From Azolla caroliniana (Eukaryota > Polypodiophyta), in NCBI GenBank assembly GCA_043228905.1, contig JBHGNT010000010.1, positions 12,214,001 through 12,278,000 on the forward strand: a stretch of DNA of 64,000 nt, in the 5' to 3' direction. Every line of letters begins with the position of its first letter. Within the stretch, counting starts at the first letter, position 1. The notes below the pieces were generated by a model. That model worked only from the letters and a program-made list of their open reading frames with translations. It did not search any database and was not told where the DNA came from. Made by a program: the position numbers and the translations under genes. Below, in pieces: positions 9,911 to 18,749 of the stretch.

Positions 9911-11006
9911 ATGTGTAGTACGTTCATCAGCTTCCCCTTTTGTCCGACATGGCTTAAAGGGACTTCTCCGACATGCACAATCGGGTGAGGGGTGTCATCT
10001 CCGGTTTTGACAATCCCTAGTTCTTCCAGCTTCTCCAAAAAAGAGAACCACTCTTCATGGCTCGTCATGTGGTTGGATTCTCCGGAATAAACGTACCATA
10101 CTTCCTCCAATTTGGAAGTAGTCTTCTTCATCGAGTTAGCCTTGTGCTTCATCACGAAGGCTGGCCCTTTACCAGTTTTCCCAGTTCTGGATCCTTCCGA
10201 TCCTTCCACGTAGTGCGAGCGTTGCCGGTTCTCCCGACCGGTTTTGCCGGTTCCGGATTTGTCCAAATCGGCGCGCTTCTTCCATCATTCGCTTTCCTTG
10301 TGACCCTTTTTGCCACAGTACCAGCATTTTGTGTCGATCTTTCCTTACTGATTCCCGGCGCTGCTTTGACTCCCCCTGCTTGTGGAGGGTCCGAAACTGT
10401 TGTCGGTACCACCTCTGTGCCTTCGATCCTGCTCTTGCCGACCGCCTCCATTGCATGCCGACCCACCTCGTCCACCACGTCCATGGGGTCGATCTGTCTC
10501 CTTGACCCACTCGTGTGGTTTTCTTCGACCATCAACATCGATTGCAAGTCGAAGAAAGACGGTGGTTTCTCCCAGGTGCAGATCGCTGTCCCGATTGGCC
10601 TATACCTTTGCGTTAGACCACCAAGGCAAATTTGTACCATCTCGTCTTCGTCCACCGTCACGTTGATGGACCCAAGTGCGTCATAAATCTCCTTTATCTT
10701 GGTGGTGTAGTCCATAACCGACATGTCTCTTTGCCGGATGTTGTTCAACTCTTGCCGGAGTTGCAACTTACGGGCTATGGTACTCGCGGCAAAAATCTTT
10801 CCTAGATTTTCCCAGCCCTCCTTTGGTGTCTTTGCATCCTTGATGTAGCTGAGCATCTAGTCATGCACACAGGACACAAGGGAGTACAATACACGACTCG
10901 CTCCTTGCTCCCATACCAGGAAGTCCTTGTGTGACGGCTCAGGTGCTACTTCATTTGTTCCTTCCATGAAGCTCCAATATCCATACCCCAACAGGTACTA
11001 CTGCAT
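9911..11006 (-). pseudogene. Copia-D gag (C-terminal part), zinc knuckle and protease, decayed
   Basis: Minus-strand reading gives gag from QYLLGYGYWSF through KTPKEGWENLGKIFAAS and the helix-rich core to about 10300, then a zinc knuckle CWYCGKKGHKESE whose last Cys codon is replaced by a stop. The protease segment follows (EEVWYVYSGESNHMT), where the catalytic Asp is Tyr, then linker to KLMNVLH at NA1. Frames change several times, and a stop (CATGAC*MLSYI region, about 10858) breaks gag. Gag's N-terminus lies across NA2 at 16954-17032. It is a clear pseudogene of the copia-B family. Confidence 0.85.
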
Positions 11007-12426
11007 TGTCGTGAGAATCCGTCACTATGTGCGGATCGTGAGGCGGAACCGACGGGGTTCTGGACTAGAAGGATTTAGTGCAACACGTACAACACAAGCA
11101 ATTCACATATAAGACGACTAGATGGGAGAAAACGTTAGTTTATTGCATAAGAAAATAGATTCTTTTATAATTCAAAAATCTTGTTACAACAGGTTGGAGA
11201 TGAAAATAAGAGATAAATTTTTTTCAAGAAAGGAGCCAACAACCATGTAAGGAGTGGTTCAATATGAATATCAGAGATAATTTTTGACAAGAAAGATTGA
11301 GTAAGCCAAGCCAAGAGTTTGATATCAATCTGAGAGATAATTTTCCCCAAGGAAATGGGAGAGAGAAGAAGAAGAGGGAAAAAAAAGTAGAGGGAAAAAA
11401 ATGGAACATATATTCAGCTCTTTGTTGATCCTCCTTCCCAATGTTACTTTGCATGTCCACTTTTAGTTGCATGGCCTCTATTTTTAGTTGCATGCTTCCA
11501 TTTTTAGTTGCATGCCTTTTACTTTTAGTTGCATGGCCTTGGCTTTTAATTGCATGCGACCGTCCGTATAATTTGGCCAAATGACCCAATTATCCATAAA
11601 GTTTAGCCCGTGCGCAATCCGTACGTGCATCGCAACCAAACCGTAGACGTGTCCGCGCGCAAAAGTCCGGACCGCGTAGTGTACGCATCCACGCATGCGC
11701 ACGTCCCGATCGCACCGTGTACGCATCCGAGCGCAAAAGTCTCGACCGCGCCGCAGTGTACGCATCCACACATGCACGCATCCTGACTGCACTGTGTACG
11801 CATCCCCGCGCCGTCCGCACACACGCGTCCGTCTGAAACTTCCACACGCGCGTACATCCGAAGACGTCCATGCAGCCATGTACACGCGATACGCCCAAAG
11901 CGTTAATAACACGATCGTCGCAGTGTACGCATCCACACATGCGCGCATCCTGACTGCACTGTGTACGCATCCCCCGCCGTCCGCACACACGCGTCCGTCT
12001 GAAACTTCCACACGCGCGTACATCCGAAGACGTCCATGCAGCCATGTACACGCGATACGCCCAAAGCGTTAATAACACGATCGTGCATACGCGCATACGC
12101 CCAAAGCGTGCACACCACACAATGTAGCCCAAGTCACCTTGAACATTTTGTGCTCCACACATTGATAGAATGAATATGTTTTGGTTTCCCTTATATATCT
12201 TGGGTTCCAATGTTGTCCTATCTATGTGGGATATCTCACAGTTTTTTCTTTTCTTTCTTCTTCTTCAAACTTAACACTCTCATAACTTGATACTTGTTTA
12301 TCTGTTTCATGCGTAGTAAAATACACTATGAAGCTCTTGAAGACATCTATCTATATGAATACATTAAGCTACTCTTAAATAATTGTTTTACTAGTTTTCA
12401 TATCGTGTGTGAAAAACCACACGACA
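11007..12426 (-). repeat. 3' LTR of NA2
   Basis: A 1420-base LTR, direct partner of 14334-16953. The ends are TGTCGTGAGAATCC and CACACGACA. The middle is a GC-rich minisatellite (see 11752-12085). A minus-strand TATA-like motif (TATATAAGG, about 12190-12198) lies on the U3/R side. The 11150-11400 part is AT-rich and nearly identical to 14480-14730. Confidence 0.87.
11752..12085 (-). repeat. 167-bp tandem duplication within NA2 3' LTR minisatellite
   Basis: A 167-base unit starts at 11752 and again at 11919, nearly identical. It is built of shorter repeats of the form gtgtacgcatccacgcatgc plus gcgcacgtcccgaccgcgcc. The opposite LTR lacks this duplication and has its own. Confidence 0.85.
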
Positions 12427-12764
12427 TTCACCCCCACCAAACCTGCACATCCACCGGTATGTGCCAATTGTGGTGAGGTTCCTCTTTTTATTACTCTACT
12501 TCATCAATGTTTCTTCTTTATACCCGAATCGTCGTTGCCATCCGATCCACCATATTCTTCGCTCACTCTTTGCATTTCCTTGGCTGTTTGTCATGGCTGT
12601 CTTTTGTCCTATAGAACATAACGTTGTATGCTTTGTGCATGTGCCACCTTCATCTCGACCATCTCATTTAACTTTCTTTTATCATCCTTTCTTGTTTCAT
12701 GCATGCCTTTCAAAGGCTTTGTCGAAATACTATTGTTGAGTACTCTTAGTGATCCATTCTTCAA

Positions 12765-14276
12765 CTACATGCTCACCTCGAGGTCCTTAAGTGAACACAT
12801 TTCATGCTTCTCACTTTTTCTACTTTTGTGGTGTACTTTGGAGTTGACCATGACTTCCTTGTTGCACACACTAGCTTCAACCCTTGCTTCCTCGCCGCCA
12901 TTGTCCTTCTCTTGGGTCTTACATCGGTTAATGCCCAAGTCTCTCAAACGAGTGTGGAGGGATTTATACGATTTTGTAGTTTGCCATTGCCTTTGCGATG
13001 CTACCCTTAGCCACTTCCACCTTATGGTTGTTCGCATTGGCTTTGATCTTTGCTTCTTCACCACCACCTTCCATCTCTTCGGTCTTACATCAGTTAATGC
13101 CCAAGTCTTAAGAACTTTTGTGGGGAAAGTCTCTTCATCATCATCATCTACCCTCTTTATCTTATCGTCTCCCTCTTCTTTGCATGTGTTAGCTTCGGCC
13201 TTCACTTTCTCGCCGCCACCTTCTGTCTCTTGGGTCTCACGTTTGCTTTCCGACGCATCTGCCCAAGCCTCTGGAACAAGTGTGAAAAAATTCTTGACAC
13301 GGCCATCCGCCCTTGACTCGTCCATAGCCACCTCTGACTTGATGTCATTTTTCGTGGCTATCTCCTCAATCATGTTGGCCTCACACTTTTTATCTCCCTT
13401 GATCATGCAAGCTTTGCTCATGCTTGCACCTTCATCACATGATGTTTCGGACACGATGCGTGTTCCGAAACATTTGTCCTCGCTTGAAGTGGCATTCGCC
13501 ACCCTCGATTCATTGGTTTCATTCTTCATCATTGTTTCTTTGCAAGACAAGAAGGCGTCTTGTTCCACACCTTCTCCCATGCTGTTGTCATACCGAACTT
13601 GGGCCTTCGTATTGGTTGTATCCTTACTCCACCTTTGTTGGGAGATCTCTTCTTCCTTGATAACCATTGTAATCGGTTTTGGTTCCATAATAAGATTCTC
13701 TTTGGCCTCGATTTGCACCTTTAAATTCTCATATGCCTCGTTTATGAAGGCCTCTATGTTGAGTACTATCGAACCTTCCCTCTTCAGGCTTTCTTCTTTA
13801 GATGGTAGTTTGAAGTTGCTTCCTGTCCTCCTTTCACCATTCCTCGTGGGTTGTGTTGTTGTTGATAAGAATCTTGTCTTCCTCTTATCGTGTAGTTGAC
13901 ATACTATTGTTTCCACTTTCGTCCAATCCTCTGTGAGGCCATTTGCACCATCATCATCCTCAAGCCGGATTCCAATGGCCTTCTGATCGATTGACTTCAC
14001 AAACATTAGAACTTTATCCACCCCCACCAATCTTTGATCCCGCTCCGAGAGTTGTGCAAAGCGACACTCGAACTCAAAGAAAGCATGCATGCCACTTTGG
14101 TGGGTCTTTAATGATGATACCCATTGGTCGAACTCGTATAGGTTGCATCTCTTCGAGTCTTTGTATCTAGCTTCGTTGATAAAAGCCTCTCGATCTCTCA
14201 CCTTGAGCATGATTTCTACGACGGACACGATGCCTTTCATCAATTCTTCTCCTTGATTTCCACTTGTCGAAGCCAT
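12765..14276 (-). CDS. Gag-like protein of NA2, 503 residues, intact
   Basis: ATG is at 14276; the open frame reaches back to a GTG at 14312 that lies inside the PBS, so the ATG (MASTSGNQGEEL) is preferred. The protein has a charged N-terminal region shared with NA1 (YEFDQWVSSLKTH, LVGVDKVLMFVKSID, then DDDGANGLTEDWTKV) and a long Lys/Glu-rich C-terminal half with about three degenerate repeats (ETQETEGGGEKVKAEA-like). No zinc knuckle, protease, RT or integrase motif is seen. Its conservation with NA1 while flanks diverge argues that it was translated. A virion structural role is inferred from position only; no known gag domain could be named. The antisense 423-codon frame is its shadow. Confidence 0.7.
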   Translation of the reverse strand: MASTSGNQGEELMKGIVSVVEIMLKVRDREAFINEARYKDSKRCNLYEFDQWVSSLKTHQSGMHAFFEFECRFAQLSERDQRLVGVDKVLMFVKSIDQKAIGIRLEDDDGANGLTEDWTKVETIVCQLHDKRKTRFLSTTTQPTRNGERRTGSNFKLPSKEESLKREGSIVLNIEAFINEAYENLKVQIEAKENLIMEPKPITMVIKEEEISQQRWSKDTTNTKAQVRYDNSMGEGVEQDAFLSCKETMMKNETNESRVANATSSEDKCFGTRIVSETSCDEGASMSKACMIKGDKKCEANMIEEIATKNDIKSEVAMDESRADGRVKNFFTLVPEAWADASESKRETQETEGGGEKVKAEANTCKEEGDDKIKRVDDDDEETFPTKVLKTWALTDVRPKRWKVVVKKQRSKPMRTTIRWKWLRVASQRQWQTTKSYKSLHTRLRDLGINRCKTQEKDNGGEEARVEASVCNKEVMVNSKVHHKSRKSEKHEMCSLKDLEVSM

Positions 14277-14307
14277 CTTTGCACTTGATATCCTCCCTAC
14301 CACCTCT

Positions 14308-14325
14308 TTCACGTCGGGTTCACCA
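14308..14325 (-). other. Primer binding site of NA2
   Basis: On the minus strand TGGTGAACCCGACGTGAA lies 8 bases inside the 5' LTR, identical to NA1 (6249-6266). Confidence 0.8.
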
Positions 14326-15339
14326 CTTAATTATGTTGTGAGAATCCGTCACTATGTGCGGATCGCGAGGGAGAACCGTCGGGGTTCTGGACTAGAAGGA
14401 TTTAGTGCAACACGTACAACACAAGCAATTCACATATAAGATGACTAGATGGGAGAAAACGTTAGTTTATTGCATAAGAAAATAGATTCTTTTATAATTC
14501 AAAAATCTTGTTACAACGGGTTGGAGATGAAAATAAGAGATAAATTTTTTTCAAGAAAGGAGCCAACAGCCATGTAAGGAGTGGTTCAATATGAATATCA
14601 GAGATAATTTTTGACAAGAAAGATTGAGTAAGCCAAGCCAAGAGTTTGATATCAATCTGAGAGATAATTTTCCCCAAGGAAATGGGAGAGAGAAGAAGAA
14701 GAGGGAAAAAAAAGTAGAGGGAAAAAAATGGAACATATATTCAGCTCTTTGTTGATCCTCCTTCCCAATGTTACTTTGCATGTCCACTTTTAGTTGCATG
14801 GCCTCTATTTTTAGTTGCATGCTTCCATTTTTAATTGCATGCCTTTTACTTTTAGTTGCATGGCCTTGGCTTTTAGTTACATGCGATTGTCCGTATAATT
14901 TGGCCAAATGACCCAATTATCCATAAAGTTTAGCCCGTAAGCAATCCGTACGTGCGTCGCAACCAAACCGTAGATGTGTCCGCGCACAAAAGTCCGGACT
15001 GCGTAGTGTACGCATCCACGCATGCGCACGTCCCGACCGCGCCGTGTACACATCCACATGCAAAAGTCTCGACCGCACCACAGTGTACGCATCCACGCAT
15101 GTGCGCGTCCCGACCGCGCCGTGTACGCATCCACGCGCTCGTCTGCACACACGCGTCCGTTTGAAACGTCCATACGTACGCCCGAAATTTGCACACGCAC
15201 GTACATCTGAAGATGTCCATGCGCGCGTACGTCCGAAAACGTCCATGCGGCCATGCACACGCGTGTACGCCCGAAGCGTTATAACACGGCCAAATGACCC
15301 AATCATCCATAAAGTTTAGCCCGTGCGCAATCCGTACGT

Positions 15340-16149
15340 TGTCGTAGTGTAGGTTGCACACTATGTGGAAATTATATTTTTGTCCCTCCGGATAGAGAAT
15401 GGAGTGCTCGGTGAGAACCGGAAGAAAACGGCATATACCGGCAAGGAGGAAAACGGCATACCGGCAAGGAAGAAAACGGCATACCGGCAAGGAAGAGCCG
15501 GATAAAGAGACATAAATGTAAAAAAAAGGAAATACTCACTACTGCGCAGGGCGTGATTCGAACTCTGCACCTCCACGTTGACAAACCCCAACCTTACCAT
15601 TACATTAAATTATCTTAAGTGTTTTAAATATAGATTTAATATGTATAAGACCTTTATTTATGCATACCTTTATTAAAAGGTAAATCGTGTATTTCTTTAA
15701 TATATGAAAAAGAAAAAAAACACGAGACACTAAAAATAACTCATGCACATCTAGCGTGCATGAGCCCTATACTTAGGAAATAAAAAAAAAAAGCATCACA
15801 TGCACATTTAGTGTGCATGAACATATGAGAAAAAGCATGTAGCTATGCTTAGTCTCTCCCATCACTATATAAGGATGGGGAGCACATTGTAGTTGTTGTT
15901 GATTATTTGGATTAAGTATTAATCAATACAAAAATTATTCGTGGGATTCACGATTTATACATCTACTTCTCTCTTAACACCCTAAGTACCAATTAATATA
16001 GTATACTCGTGTGATTCACGAGTTTCTTATCTTTCTCTTTGCTATTTACTCATAATTAATCTCTATCTCACGAACTTCTTTCTCCTAGTCCAAGACCTCT
16101 GTGGTTCCCACCCGACTCACGCAACGATCCGGAGCCGAAAGGCACGACA
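15340..16149 (+). mobile_element. Solo LTR, NA-like, inside the NA2 5' LTR
   Basis: 810 bases starting TGTCGTAGTG and ending GGCACGACA, flanked by the 4-base TSD acgt (15336-15339 and 16150-16153). Removing it restores the local NA2 sequence (gcaatccgtacgtgcgtc as at 14941). A TATA box CTATATAAGG is at 15865-15873. The 3' part (ctagtccaagacc...gtggt) resembles the end of the NA1 LTR, so it comes from a related family. The interior was lost, presumably by LTR-LTR recombination. Confidence 0.85.
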
Positions 16150-16320
16150 ACGTGCGTCACAACCAAACCGTAGACGTGTCTGCGCGCAAAAGTCCCGACC
16201 GCGTAGTGTACGCATCCACACATGCGCACGTCCCGACCACGCCGTGTACGAATTCGCGCGCAAAAGTCCCGACCGCGCCGCAGTGTACGCATCCACGCAT
16301 GCACATGTCCTCACCGCGCC

Positions 16321-16623
16321 GTGTGCGCATCCACGCGCTCGTCTGCACACACACGTCCGTCTAAAACGTCCACACGTACGCCCAAAACTTACACACGCGC
16401 GTACATCTCAAGATGTGCATGCGGGCATACGTCCGAAAACGTCCACGAGGCCATGCACACGGGCATACGCGCCGTGTGCGCATCCACGCGCTCGTCTGCA
16501 CACACACGTCCGTCTAAAACGTCCACACGTACGCCCAAAACTTACACACGCGCGTACATCTCAAGATGTGCATGCGGGCATACGTCCGAAAACGTCCACG
16601 AGGCCATGCACACGGGCATACGC
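16321..16623 (+). repeat. 153-bp tandem duplication in NA2 5' LTR
   Basis: The unit starts at 16321 (gtgtgcgcatccacgcgctc) and repeats at 16474 with no difference that I can see. It consists of the same class of GC-rich short repeats as the 167-bp unit in the other LTR, but a different segment was duplicated. Confidence 0.88.
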
Positions 16624-16953
16624 CCGAAGCGTGCACACCACACAATGTAGCCCAAGTCACCTTGAACATTCTATGCTCCACACATTAATAGAATAAAGAT
16701 GTTTTGGTTTCCCTTATATATCCTGGGTTCCAATGTTGTCCTATCTATGTGGGATATCTCACAGTTTTGTCTTTTCTTTATTCTTCTTCAAACTTAACAC
16801 TCACATAACTTGATACTTGTTTATCCATTTTATGCGTAATAAAATACGCTATGAAGCTCTTGAAGACATCTATCTTCCCATATGAATACATTAAGCTAAT
16901 GTTAAATAATTGTTTTACTAGTTTTCATATAGTGTGTGAAAAATCACACGACA

Positions 16954-17032
16954 ACATTTTATATGACCAAGACGTGTAGTTGCTCCGATCTAGCTTCTCC
17001 GTTGGAAGTGAAATCGACATTCCTCCGGTCAT
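16954..17032 (-). pseudogene. Copia-D gag N-terminus
   Basis: The minus strand reads MTGGMSISLPTEK, LDRSNYTSWSYKM, then stops at the NA2 boundary; the frame resumes at 11006 with QYLLGYGYW. The motif L-x-R-x-N-Y-x-S-W is the usual start of copia UBN2 gag. A PBS and LTR lie just upstream. Confidence 0.83.
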
Positions 17033-17114
17033 ATCTTCTCTCTGTCTGTTGTTACCAGGTGCTAGGGTTCGTCTTGAAAGGCGTCTGTCGGCTATAGAGG
17101 TGCTCAACCCTCGA

Positions 17115-17126
17115 GCTTTGATACCA
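17115..17126 (-). other. Primer binding site of copia-D
   Basis: On the minus strand TGGTATCAAAGC abuts the LTR. It is the initiator tRNA-Met type (TGGTATCAGAGC elsewhere in the window) with one change. Confidence 0.85.
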
Positions 17127-17620
17127 TGAAAATGTCAAAGTGCGGAAGCGTTTGATCAATACTGGCTCACCCGGTTAGCAATAGAGAGAGAGTGTGTGTG
17201 AGAGAGATAGATTAACAGTGAGTACGCAAGAGAGACAGAGAGAGCAGACAACGGTTTTTCTATTATAAATAATTCTCTGTACATACAACGTGCTCAACAG
17301 CACTATTTATACAAGTCCTTAGAAGGACTGACAGAAGTACAATGTACTTCAATGCTCACACGAGCGTCTGACACTAACTACGAAACTATGATTACCTAGT
17401 AGTCTAGGCTACTACTAGGCTTCCGGTTACCACTCTGACCCGGCTCACCAGCTCACCGATCCGTCTCGCTCACTAGCTCAACCTTATTCAGTCGATCCAG
17501 ATCCAGTTGAGCTTGCCGCTCAACACCATGTGGACACCGATTCGGTTCTCCGTTCTGGATACTAATCCGGCTCTAGCTTATTTAGCCGAATTGGATCCGG
17601 TTCAGCTTGTCCACTCAACA
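17127..17620 (-). repeat. 5' LTR of copia-D
   Basis: Starts (on +) tgaaaatgtc next to the PBS and ends ...cactcaaca at 17620, where a gypsy integrase frame begins. It resembles the copia-B LTRs throughout (aagtccttagaaggactgac, cctagtagtctaggc). The motif gttgagcttgccgctcaaca also occurs at 17506-17525, so the outer end contains an internal duplication; 17525 is the alternative boundary. Confidence 0.75.
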
Positions 17621-18240
17621 TATCCCCAAGTGAGCAGGTTAGCGGATAGCACAAACAAGATACTCCAAAGCATTCTCCACAAAATCGTCAACGAGCATCG
17701 TACAGATTGGGACCACAAACTCCAATGTGCACTTTGGGCGTACCGCACTAGTTATAAGACAAGCATTAGCTCCACCCCATTTTGCCTCACATACAGCCTA
17801 GAAGGCATCATGCCCATTGAGTCCGAGATTCCCAGTCTACACATTCAAGTGCAGGAGCGTTTGTCGAAAGATGAATCACGGATCGTGCACGCTGAATAGT
17901 TGCTCCCTTGGACAAGGAGAGATTCCAAAATGAGCAAAGACTAGAACGAGAACAATTGCGGTGCAAGGCCTTCGTCGACCACCATGGGCGCCGCAACATT
18001 GTAGCTTTGTGGGTGGGATCACCCGCCCTTGTTTTCTCCACATGCTCCGGGCTTATGCCAAGGAAACTCAAATTGCGGTAGTCGGGGTCGTTTTGGATCA
18101 CCAATATGCGTGCAAGCGCATTTCAACTCGACAATTGGGATGGCCAAATCCTACCGGTGTGGGTGAATGGATTTCGGCTCAAGCCATACAATGGCGTGGT
18201 GCCACCCAACCCCTTCATACCCAGTCATCCCCTTTATAGA
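17621..18240 (+). pseudogene. Gypsy integrase C-terminal remnant
   Basis: The frame YPQVSRLADSTNKILQSI then DWDHKLQCALWAYRTSYKT to a TAG at 17897 matches the region after the integrase core of Ty3/gypsy elements. After the stop, decayed sequence still shows DGQILPVWVNGFRLKPYNG (about 18130-18200). The remnant at 61533-61934 and 62155-62195 carries the same two segments, so both come from one non-chromodomain gypsy lineage. Copia-D is inserted exactly between the YPQ segment and whatever lay upstream. The end (18240-18313) is a purine-rich repeat (agagagtga)n. Confidence 0.8.
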
Positions 18241-18313
18241 AGAGAAAGAAAAAAGAGAGGAGAAAATAGAAAGTACATAGAAGAGAGTGAAGAGAGTGAA
18301 GAGAGTGAAGAGA

Positions 18314-18723
18314 GGGAATTTGGTCCCTCCGGATGGGATCCATATGAGAACCAGACGAGCCGAATGAAGGAACCGGATCCGGAAGGGTTCTGGATGAGAC
18401 CCGAAAACCGGATCGAGTGAATCCGGATGGATCTGAGTTGTCGTAGAGATGTTGTATATTGTTGTATACAGAAAATGAGAGATATACAAAATTAGTTTCT
18501 GTTTTGTAACCGCCATTGGTGAAGGCATAGAGCTCAAGGTCATTGTCTCTGAGTCTCACATTGTATTCCTCCCCTCATAGTGATAGTTGGAGTCTGTGGG
18601 GTCCCGTCGTTTTTTTTCCCATTTAGGGTTTTACACGTAAACATCGTGTGTCATCTTGATTTTAGGTTGTTCTCTTCTATCCTTGTTGAAGACTCGGTTG
18701 TAACCGAGCGTTATTCCCTCACA
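18314..18723 (+). repeat. 5' LTR of copia-E, internally deleted
   Basis: Runs from GGGAATTTGGTCCCTCC to TTCCCTCACA. Compared with the 3' LTR it lacks the block between gaatccggatggatc and tgagttg (about 200 bases, including the atatgtttg and atttgtaaatagccc part). The first four bases of the LTR are replaced by agag. Confidence 0.85.
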
Positions 18724-18726
18724 AAC

Positions 18727-18738
18727 TAGTATCAGAGC
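18727..18738 (+). other. Primer binding site of copia-E
   Basis: TAGTATCAGAGC lies three bases after the LTR end; one change from the tRNA-Met-type TGGTATCAGAGC seen in copia-G and gypsy-A. Confidence 0.8.
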
Positions 18739-18749
18739 GAACAAAGGAA

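Larger units (their letters stand above)
11007..16953 (-). mobile_element. NA2: non-autonomous LTR element with intact gag-like ORF
   Basis: On the minus strand the 5' LTR is 14334-16953 and the 3' LTR 11007-12426. Both have TGTCGTG.../...CGACA-type ends. The PBS is at 14308-14325; the purine tract GGTGGGGGTGAA abuts the 3' LTR. The single long gene is a gag-like ORF; there is no pol. It sits in copia-D gag: flanking tetramers gcat (11003-11006) and acat (16954-16957) are a TSD with one mismatch, and the gag frame rejoins across it. The 12427-12764 stretch between gag and 3' LTR holds nothing recognised. Confidence 0.87.
14334..16953 (-). repeat. 5' LTR of NA2, interrupted by a solo LTR
   Basis: 2620 bases, of which 15340-16153 is a later insertion plus duplicated target; without it the LTR is about 1.8 kb against 1.42 kb for its partner. 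The surplus is minisatellite expansion at 14940-15300 and 16150-16630. Ends are TGTTGTGAGAATCC and CACACGACA. A minus-strand TATA-like motif lies near 16714. Confidence 0.85.

Noticed and set aside
11590-12210. 206-codon minus-strand ORF with repeated Arg/Cys/His phrases
   Set aside because: It is a translation of the LTR minisatellite; open frames exist on both strands because the repeat units lack stops.
12628-13899. 423-codon plus-strand ORF rich in Ser, Leu and Phe
   Set aside because: It is antisense to the NA2 gag-like gene; only the minus-strand product matches NA1, and the plus product has low-complexity composition typical of an antisense shadow.
14276-14312. NA2 gag start at the GTG 14312
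   Set aside because: That codon lies inside the primer binding site; the ATG at 14276 is the sensible start.
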